A stretch of DNA of 5,231 nt. Source: Kiritimatiellia bacterium. GTDB lineage: Bacteria; Verrucomicrobiota; Kiritimatiellia; SLAD01. Positions 1-5,231 of this stretch are shown piece after piece. The stretch spans positions 1 through 5,231 of the forward strand of contig SKXR01000093.1 in NCBI GenBank assembly GCA_007128275.1, written 5' to 3'. The position numbers were made by a program, and so were the translations under genes. Every line of letters begins with the position of its first letter. Position 1 is the first letter of the stretch. The notes under the pieces are model-generated. The model was not told where the DNA came from. It ran no database searches and saw only the letters and a list, made by a program, of their open reading frames with translations.

Positions 1-456
1 ATCGCGGTGCTGGTCCTGGTGAGTGTGCTGGTGTTGGCCTCGACCATTGCCCTTCTGCCGATGGCGGAAGGATTCTTGCAGATGCGCCGCAACGTGGATG
101 CGTCCCAAAAATCGCATCTGGCCATGTCCCGCATGGTGCGCGAGTTCACGGCCATCACCAATGTGGTTTCCGGAGGGCAACGCACAATCACCTACGATTC
201 CCTCGACCCCGCCGGTTCCCCTTATCGCCGCACCCTGACGTGGGATGGAAACGCAGGTTCGCCATTGACCTTGAGCGGCGCACCGCTTTCCGATGACGTG
301 CGGTATTTTGAATTGCGGTATTACGCCTCACCCGAAGGTGCGGCGACAACGGCGTGGAACGCCGACACGCGCCTGGTGGAAGTGATCCTGGGCACGTTAT
401 CCGGCGGCGAAACGTATACGAATCGAATTGTTCCCAGAAATTTAACGAGGGAGTAG
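1..456 (+). CDS. Type IV pilin-like / type II secretion minor pseudopilin, 5' end missing
   Basis: The frame is open from base 1, so the gene begins upstream; 151 residues are visible before the TAG at 454-456. The visible protein opens with a strongly hydrophobic stretch (IAVLVLVSVLVLAS, then TIALLP), followed by a polar amphipathic helix (residues about 21-50, with QMRR, SHLAMSRMVREF) and a beta-rich C-terminal part. This is the layout of a class III prepilin: N-terminal helix, then a small globular domain. The prepilin peptidase motif (GFTL[IV]E type) would lie just left of the window and cannot be seen. From the family, such proteins are cleaved and N-methylated by prepilin peptidase and join the tip of a pilus or pseudopilus in the inner membrane and periplasm. 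The size (about 160 residues if only the leader is missing) and the following GspK/PilX-like gene fit GspJ or PilW-type minor pilins, but I cannot decide between them. The first in-frame GTG/ATG codons inside the window are not the true start. Confidence 0.72.
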   Translation: MAVLVLVSVLVLASTIALLPMAEGFLQMRRNVDASQKSHLAMSRMVREFTAITNVVSGGQRTITYDSLDPAGSPYRRTLTWDGNAGSPLTLSGAPLSDDVRYFELRYYASPEGAATTAWNADTRLVEVILGTLSGGETYTNRIVPRNLTRE

Positions 457-459
457 ATC

Positions 460-1773
460 ATGAACACCAACGGCCGGACTACTTCACGAGACGGGGCGCT
501 GCTCATCGCCGTCGTCATCGGGTTGACGGCGGCCATGTTCCTCGGAATGGCGGTCCTGTCCATGGCCACGAGCGCCCGCTTTCAGCGCATTCATTACGGG
601 ACCTCCAGCCGTGCGTACTATCTGGCGGAATCCGGCGGTTCGTATGCTCGTGCCATCCGCAATATCATCCAGCAAACGGGCGAGACGATCGCGTACGACG
701 GGTTATACACCTTGAGTAACGGCGACCAGTTTCTGGTGGAGACCTTGAGTGAAGGCCCTCCGGTGGTCGTGCGTTCGACGGGTATTGCCAATCCAGGCTC
801 GCACATTGAGGCGCGCCGTCGACTGATTATTGAGATCACGGATACAAAGACGGACGACACCCTTCCTGTCGGGTTTGATTTTGACGGGGACGGAGCCTTT
901 GACGAGGACTACTGGACCGCCTACAATTTGGATCCGAAGATCCGGGATACGGGGCCGTCCGGCGGACAACCGGCGCTGGACCTCAAGGGGGAAGAGGGCC
1001 AGTTGGCGTTGAACTGGCAGCCGCATGAGGACCTGAACCTTACGCGGGTCTGGGGCTATAACGGCGGCCTGTTAAGCTACGACGTGCAGGTCAAGATCAA
1101 GCCGTTTGATACCGGTCAGCAAGCGGCCTACAGCAAGCACTATATGCTGGGCATTTCGTTCCGGCTGCATCCGGACATCAACCATTGCTACGGCCTATCG
1201 TATTTCCGGTCCTTGGCGGGCACGGTCCCCGGTCATACCCCGTCCTGGGTCAGGGGCATGCCCCAGGCGTTTCAGGACCTGCGCGGGACGAACATCTACC
1301 TCGTGCTGTGGTACCGCGATGGCGAGATAGGAACCATGGACCTGATCAATTACCGGTTGCTCACGCCCGCCGACCCGGTGGTGGAAGTGCGCAACAACGA
1401 TCCGGAGTTGAAGGATTACTCCACCATGCTGCTGCAATTGAAGGAGCAGTACGGCAGCGGCGGCGTCCGTGAAAACCACGTGACCGCTTACCTGCAGGGC
1501 ACTTCGTCCTACCCCCTCTGGACAAGCCGCACCAATATGGTCTGGCAGGAGGACACCAGTGTCTTTCCCGCGCCGGTAACCTGGCAGGATGGGGCGGTGA
1601 CGAATCTCGACAGTCGGTTGACTTCCGAGAACTTCGACAGCATTCAGCCGGCCGAAATCGGCATTCACGTCTTTTACGACTTGGCCGGTGCCAACCATAA
1701 GTTCTTTGATGATTTCGCGATACGCATGGAGGGCTATGCGTCGGTCTATGGGGGTACGCAAATTCAGTATTGA
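460..1773 (+). CDS. PilX/GspK-like minor pilin with large LamG-like C-terminal domain
   Basis: A 437-residue protein. The ATG lies 3 bases after the upstream stop, and GAGGGAG at 447-453 serves as ribosome binding site, so the two genes are probably translationally coupled. Residues 1-12 form a short leader ending in RDG; a single hydrophobic helix follows (about 13-35) with no Glu at position +5 after Gly12, as in GspK-type pseudopilins. AYYLAESGG at 52-60 is the motif typically seen in PilX/GspK-like proteins. Residues 140-148 (DFDGDGAFD) fit the DxDxDGxxD calcium-binding loop. From about 155 to 425 the protein is rich in predicted strands and aromatic residues, ending in FFDDFAIRM (415-423), which resembles the last strand of LamG/concanavalin-like domains. 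The role would be a pilus- or pseudopilus-tip subunit displaying a large, possibly ligand-binding, exported domain; this is inference. It is longer than usual PilX (about 200) or GspK (about 320). The N-terminal assignment is fairly sure; the fold of the C-terminal part is tentative. Confidence 0.72.
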   Translation: MNTNGRTTSRDGALLIAVVIGLTAAMFLGMAVLSMATSARFQRIHYGTSSRAYYLAESGGSYARAIRNIIQQTGETIAYDGLYTLSNGDQFLVETLSEGPPVVVRSTGIANPGSHIEARRRLIIEITDTKTDDTLPVGFDFDGDGAFDEDYWTAYNLDPKIRDTGPSGGQPALDLKGEEGQLALNWQPHEDLNLTRVWGYNGGLLSYDVQVKIKPFDTGQQAAYSKHYMLGISFRLHPDINHCYGLSYFRSLAGTVPGHTPSWVRGMPQAFQDLRGTNIYLVLWYRDGEIGTMDLINYRLLTPADPVVEVRNNDPELKDYSTMLLQLKEQYGSGGVRENHVTAYLQGTSSYPLWTSRTNMVWQEDTSVFPAPVTWQDGAVTNLDSRLTSENFDSIQPAEIGIHVFYDLAGANHKFFDDFAIRMEGYASVYGGTQIQY

Positions 1774-1803
1774 GCAAGTCCTTGGACAACGAGGAAGAGA
1801 AAC

Positions 1804-1808
1804 GGAGG
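1804..1808 (+). promoter_or_regulatory. Ribosome binding site deciding the lipoprotein start
   Basis: GGAGG lies 8 bases before the ATG at 1817. The frame stays open further upstream to an ATG at 1688 inside the preceding gene, but that start would give no signal peptide and has no comparable site; this GGAGG selects 1817. Confidence 0.75.
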
Positions 1809-1816
1809 CTGAGACG

Positions 1817-2194
1817 ATGAAGGCATATCAGCGAATGATGAACATGGTCTTTGGTGCCGCGCTGGCTGCGGGCATGATATTCGCCTGTGGATGCGATGAC
1901 ACCAGCGTGTCAGAGGTCATCGACGTCGAACCCGGCACGGTGGAAATGGAGGGGCGCGGCAGTGCGTTATTGACCGCCCGTCTGCGCGGGGAGGACGCGA
2001 CGACATCCACCAATCAGGTGGACAACCTGTTCCTTCCGCTAGAGTGGAGTGTGCAGAATCCGGATCTGGGCGGCGTCATGTCGCGTGGCGGACACAGCGC
2101 GGTCTATGAGAGCAGCGGTCGACGCGGCGCGAACGTGGTGTTTGTGAAGGATCAAATCGGCCGCGAAGGGGTTGTCGCCGTCAATCAGCGGTAG
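1817..2194 (+). CDS. Small predicted lipoprotein with Ig-like mature part
   Basis: A 125-residue protein of no recognised named family. The N-terminus has a short basic segment (Lys2, Arg6), a hydrophobic core (about 10-23, VFGAALAAGMIFA) and then cysteines at 24 and 26 followed by two Asp. This is a type II signal peptide, although neither cysteine sits in an ideal lipobox (IFA-C or ACG-C), so the lipidated residue is uncertain. The mature part (about 27-125) has alternating strands: a VEPGTVEMEG start, a LPLEWSVQNPDLG segment (about 75-87), AVYES, and a closing GVVAVNQR. This pattern resembles bacterial Ig-like (BIG2-type) domains but is only one repeat long. The protein is expected to be anchored in an envelope membrane facing the periplasm or outside. 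It sits 43 bases after the LamG-bearing pilin gene and 19 bases before the c-di-GMP gene, so it is probably in the same operon. A role as accessory or pilotin-like factor of the pilus system is possible but not shown. Confidence 0.72.
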   Translation: MKAYQRMMNMVFGAALAAGMIFACGCDDTSVSEVIDVEPGTVEMEGRGSALLTARLRGEDATTSTNQVDNLFLPLEWSVQNPDLGGVMSRGGHSAVYESSGRRGANVVFVKDQIGREGVVAVNQR

Positions 2195-2206
2195 CTCCGT
2201 GCGGAG
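2195..2206 (+). other. Small inverted repeat overlapping the ribosome binding site
   Basis: CTCC (2195-2198) can pair with GGAG (2203-2206) across the loop GTGC. The right arm is the core of the Shine-Dalgarno sequence of the next gene, and the left arm starts directly after the TAG of the lipoprotein gene. A ribosome finishing the lipoprotein would open the hairpin, which would favour translational coupling. The stem is only four pairs, so this is weak evidence. Confidence 0.3.
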
Positions 2207-2210
2207 GTGA
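2203..2210 (+). promoter_or_regulatory. Strong ribosome binding site of the c-di-GMP gene, with a second candidate downstream
   Basis: GGAGGTGA matches the standard 16S rRNA 3' tail over eight bases and places its GGAGG core 6 bases before the ATG at 2214. A second site, GGAGGG at 2228-2233, lies 7 bases before an in-frame ATG at 2241. The first is the better match and is preferred; starting at 2241 would remove only nine residues, all before the GAF domain. Confidence 0.7.
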
Positions 2211-2213
2211 GGT

Positions 2214-5200
2214 ATGGAGCCGTTGATGGAGGGTAAGCCCATGGCACAGGAAACCAGTTCGGGTGAGCGGCACCCGCCGCACCCGCTGGACTTCCATAAG
2301 ACGGCGGCCTTGATTTCCTCCCAACTCGTTCGAATCCCGGAAGACGGCTTCGATGAGGCGGTACAGGATGTCCTGCGCCAGTTGGGGGAGTTGTTCGGCA
2401 CGGATCGGGCCTATGTGTTCCGTTTCTCCGCTGATCTGTCCCGCATGAGCAACTCGCACGAATGGTGTGCCACGGGCGTCGCGCCTCAAAAGGAGCAGTT
2501 GCAGAGCATCCGTTCTCGGGCCATGCCGTGGTGGGTGAAGCAGATACGTTGTCTCGAGCCTCTGCATATCCCGGACGCCAAAGCCCTGCCTCCGGAAGCC
2601 AAGGCCGAAAAGCGTATCCTTCAGATGCAAGGCATTCAGTCGCTGATCTGCCTGCCCCTATGCTCCATGGGCGGTTCTCTGTTGGGATTTATGGGACTGG
2701 ATGCGGTGCAACGACGTCAGAGCTGGCCGCCGGAGGAGATTGCGCTGTTACAAGTCGTGGCGGACATTCTGGCCGGAGGGGTCGCGCGGCATGACGCCTT
2801 TGCGCGGCTCCGTGAAAGTCACCACCGTTTCGAGCAGTTGACGGATCAGCGTCGGGTACTGGTCTGGGAACTTGATATGGAGGGGCGCTACACGTACGTG
2901 AGTACCGCCGCGGAAACGATGTTGGGCTTTCGTCCCGAGGAACTGGTCGGGCAAAAGTATTTCTATGATCTGCATCCGCCGGAAGGGCGCGAACAATTCA
3001 AAGAGGCGACCCTTGCGATGATTGAACACGGCGAGCTGTTCAAGGACTACGTCAATCCCGTAATGACCTGCCACGACGAGGTATTATGGGTCAGCACCTA
3101 CGGGATTCCGCTCAAAGAGGCGGACGGCACGCTGATCGGCTACCGCGGAAGCGCTATCGATATCACGGAACGCCAGCACGCCGAAGCCGAGCTCCAACGC
3201 GTGAATCTGGCTCTGGAACAGCGTGTGGAGGAACGGACCGAGGCCTTGCGGGAGAGCGATGAACGCTACCGGCGGGTCTTGCAAGCCACCCGCAGTTTTG
3301 TGTTTACGGTTTGGATGGACGATGGACATGAAACGCGGACCGTTCAAAGCCCCGACGTGGAGCAAGTGACGGGATACACGGCGGTCGACTACGAAGCCGA
3401 TCCGCAACTCTGGCATCGGATGATCCATCCGGAGGACGTGTTGCTCGTTAACAAGCATATCGAACGCATACATTCCGGCGTGCCGGTCACCGTTATCGAA
3501 CATCGCATCCTGCACAAAGATAGATCCGTTCGCTGGGTGCGCAACACGGCGGTTACCCGCAAGGACCTATCCGACCGGTTGATCGGTTATGACGGATTGA
3601 TCACGGATATCTCCGAATTGAAACGAACGGAACAGGAGCGCGATGCGTTGGTGGTTGAGCTGGAACGGTTGGCGGTCGAGGACTCGATGACGAGATTGTT
3701 CAATCGTCGCGGATTTGTTGGCGAACTCCAGCGTTTGTGGAGTTTGGGGTTACGGCATCCCGTGCCGATCGGGTTGCTCATCGTTGATGTGGACCACTTC
3801 AAGGCGATCAATGATACCCATGGGCATTTGGTCGGGGACCGGGTGATTAAGGAGCTTGCTTCCCTCCTCCAATCCCTTGTACGCGAAAGCGATACCGTGG
3901 CGCGGTATGCCGGGGATGAGTTCGTGGTCATTCTCCCCTGGTCGGCCCGGGCCGAAACGTCTCGGGCCGGAGAGCGGATTCTGGAAGCGATACGCGCCCA
4001 TGCGTTTTGTCCGGACGAACACGATATCCATTTGACGGTATCCATCGGCGCATATTCCAAGACGCCAAGGGCCGGGAGCACGATCGAGCGTTTGCTTGGT
4101 ATGACTGATCGCGCTCTCTATCGCGCCAAGCAGTCGGGACGCAACCGTCTCTGTTATGGAGCCCATACGCAGCCCGACCCGGCGGATACGGAGGCGGCGA
4201 CGGAACCTTCCACGAGCGATGTCGAGGGGAAGGGGCTCGTGCTCGTTGTGGATGACGAATCGCTTGCGTTAGAAACCTTCTCGCGCCTCCTTCGGCACGA
4301 GGGGTATCAGGTGTACACGGCGAAGACCACGGCCGAAGCCATGGCGTTAATGAGAGCGGAGAAGGGGGTGATTGATGTCGCCCTGGTGGACCTGCTGTTG
4401 GGTGCCGAAAGCGGAATGGATCTCATTGAGCGAATCCACGAAGCAGATGACTTGCTGGTGGCGCTTGCCGTTACCGGACAAGCCACGATGGATGCGGCGA
4501 TTGATGCGCTGCGCGCGGGAGCCTATGACTTCATTCAGAAACCGTTAACGCTTGCGCAGTTATCGATGCTTCTGAAGCGCGCGATGGATCATCGTCGCCT
4601 GCTTTTGGAGAACCGCCGGTATCAGAACCACTTGGAGGCCATGGTCCGGCAGAAAGGGCAATCCTTGACACGGGCGCTGGAGCAGGAGAAGCGCTCGCAC
4701 GAGCTTGCTCTGGAAGCCATGGCCTCTCTAATCGACATCCGCGAAAGTGAGACGGGCGAGCATTGCCGTCGGGTGGCGCGCATGGCTGTTATCCTTGCCG
4801 CAGAAATGGGCGCGACGCATGAGGAACTGGAGGCGATTCGGCACGGTGCCCTCTTACACGATATCGGAAAGATCAGCATCCCGGATGCGATTCTCCTGAA
4901 GCCGGGGCCTCTCACCGAAGAGGAATGGCGCGTGATGAAAACGCATCCGCAAATCGGGTATCATATCATGGCCTCCAGCCCGGCTCTCAAGGCTGTTTCG
5001 GAAATTGTGCTCATGCATCAGGAACGGTACGATGGCAGTGGATATCCCGGTGGATTGAGCAAGCACGATATCTGCTTCGGAGCACGCATCTTTGCTGTGG
5101 TGGACGCCTACGATGCCATGCGATCGGATCGCTGTTATGCCAAAGCGATTCCGGCGGGCGACGCCGTGAAGGAAATAGTGCGGCATAGGGGCAAACAATT

Positions 5201-5231
5201 TGATCCCTACGTAGTAGACGCCTTCATCCGC
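2214..5231 (+). CDS. Multidomain c-di-GMP protein: GAF-PAS-PAS-GGDEF-REC-HD-GYP, 3' end missing
   Basis: One uninterrupted frame of 1006 codons, still open at the right edge. No membrane segment is visible, so it is probably cytoplasmic. Domains by residue: GAF about 25-195 (DRAYVFRF at 64, QGIQSL at 139, GFMGLD at 158); PAS-PAC about 203-319, ending DITE; a coiled coil of LEQRVEERTEAL type about 320-355; second PAS about 349-468, ending in TDIS; GGDEF 490-646. The GGDEF domain has DxDHFKxIND at 525-534, active-site AGDEF at 566-570 and an RxxD inhibitory site (RESD) at 557-560. A Pro/Glu/Thr-rich linker (647-674) leads to a receiver domain (675-795) with Asp680/Asp681, phosphoacceptor Asp726, Thr754 and Lys776 all present. 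A helical connector (about 791-835) leads to HD-GYP (about 828 on), with Glu846, His850, His882-Asp883, Lys886, His911, His935, GYP 943-945 and Asp964. By family, GGDEF makes c-di-GMP from two GTP and HD-GYP hydrolyses it; both look competent by motif. GAF and PAS would sense ligands, and REC would be phosphorylated by a histidine kinase not encoded here. The frame reaches QFDPYVVDAF, near the usual HD-GYP end, so little is missing. Confidence 0.93.
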   Translation, partial: MEPLMEGKPMAQETSSGERHPPHPLDFHKTAALISSQLVRIPEDGFDEAVQDVLRQLGELFGTDRAYVFRFSADLSRMSNSHEWCATGVAPQKEQLQSIRSRAMPWWVKQIRCLEPLHIPDAKALPPEAKAEKRILQMQGIQSLICLPLCSMGGSLLGFMGLDAVQRRQSWPPEEIALLQVVADILAGGVARHDAFARLRESHHRFEQLTDQRRVLVWELDMEGRYTYVSTAAETMLGFRPEELVGQKYFYDLHPPEGREQFKEATLAMIEHGELFKDYVNPVMTCHDEVLWVSTYGIPLKEADGTLIGYRGSAIDITERQHAEAELQRVNLALEQRVEERTEALRESDERYRRVLQATRSFVFTVWMDDGHETRTVQSPDVEQVTGYTAVDYEADPQLWHRMIHPEDVLLVNKHIERIHSGVPVTVIEHRILHKDRSVRWVRNTAVTRKDLSDRLIGYDGLITDISELKRTEQERDALVVELERLAVEDSMTRLFNRRGFVGELQRLWSLGLRHPVPIGLLIVDVDHFKAINDTHGHLVGDRVIKELASLLQSLVRESDTVARYAGDEFVVILPWSARAETSRAGERILEAIRAHAFCPDEHDIHLTVSIGAYSKTPRAGSTIERLLGMTDRALYRAKQSGRNRLCYGAHTQPDPADTEAATEPSTSDVEGKGLVLVVDDESLALETFSRLLRHEGYQVYTAKTTAEAMALMRAEKGVIDVALVDLLLGAESGMDLIERIHEADDLLVALAVTGQATMDAAIDALRAGAYDFIQKPLTLAQLSMLLKRAMDHRRLLLENRRYQNHLEAMVRQKGQSLTRALEQEKRSHELALEAMASLIDIRESETGEHCRRVARMAVILAAEMGATHEELEAIRHGALLHDIGKISIPDAILLKPGPLTEEEWRVMKTHPQIGYHIMASSPALKAVSEIVLMHQERYDGSGYPGGLSKHDICFGARIFAVVDAYDAMRSDRCYAKAIPAGDAVKEIVRHRGKQFDPYVVDAFIR

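Noticed and set aside
1195..1761. 188-codon open frame on the minus strand
   Set aside because: It lies wholly inside the pilin/LamG-like gene, has no recognisable protein features, and its length is expected as an antisense shadow in GC-rich coding DNA.
1688..1816. Longer N-terminus for the lipoprotein starting inside the preceding gene
   Set aside because: It would overlap 86 bases of the pilin gene, bury the signal peptide inside the protein and ignore the good GGAGG at 1804-1808.
2195..2213. Intrinsic terminator between lipoprotein and signalling gene
   Set aside because: The stem is only four pairs and no run of T follows; the bases after it are the ribosome binding site and start codon.
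2462..2794. 110-codon + strand frame inside the GAF region
   Set aside because: It is out of frame with the large signalling gene, which has clear GAF motifs across the same bases; no ribosome binding site or protein-like features.
3587..4166. Overlapping minus-strand open frames of 164 and 138 codons
   Set aside because: Both run antisense to the GGDEF domain, whose motifs in the + frame are unambiguous; their sequences show no domain-like pattern.
4925..5188. 87-codon + strand frame within the HD-GYP region
   Set aside because: The real frame contains HD, GYP and other family motifs across this stretch; the alternative is a shadow.

Overview
The window holds four genes, all on the + strand and tightly packed, with no gap longer than about 45 bases. 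The first is cut by the left edge and the last by the right edge. Base composition is moderately GC-rich and looks uniform. Strong Shine-Dalgarno sequences, type IV pilin-like proteins, a lipoprotein signal and a multidomain cyclic-di-GMP protein point to a Gram-negative bacterium. The pilin-like protein fused to a large LamG-like domain, followed by a small Ig-like lipoprotein, suggests a PVC-type lineage (for example Kiritimatiellota) or a deltaproteobacterium-like lineage. The sequence alone does not settle this, and I hold the taxonomic guess with low confidence.

Left part (1-1773): the 3' part of a small pseudopilin/minor pilin gene is followed 3 bases later by a 437-residue protein. That protein has a GspK/PilX-like N-terminus (one hydrophobic helix and an AYYLAESG motif), a DxDxDGxxD calcium-type loop and a long beta-rich C-terminal region resembling a LamG/concanavalin-like domain. 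Together they look like the tail of a type II secretion or type IV pilus minor-pilin cluster.

Middle (1817-2194): a 125-residue predicted lipoprotein with a short beta-rich, Ig-like mature part. It has a clear ribosome binding site and probably belongs to the same transcript.

Right part (2214-5231, open at the right edge): one continuous frame of 1006 codons encodes a soluble signalling protein, read here as GAF - PAS - coiled coil - PAS - GGDEF - REC - helix - HD-GYP. It carries both a c-di-GMP synthesis domain (active-site motif AGDEF, inhibitory RxxD site kept) and a c-di-GMP hydrolysis domain (HD and GYP motifs kept, one metal-ligand histidine replaced by Gln). A complete receiver domain sits between them. 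The reading frame covers nearly all of the HD-GYP domain, so only a few C-terminal residues are likely missing.

Taken together, the arrangement suggests a cell-envelope pilus or secretion module next to, and possibly co-transcribed with, a bifunctional c-di-GMP regulator. A functional link is an inference from spacing and strand only. I saw no RNA gene, mobile element, CRISPR array, convincing promoter or intrinsic terminator.
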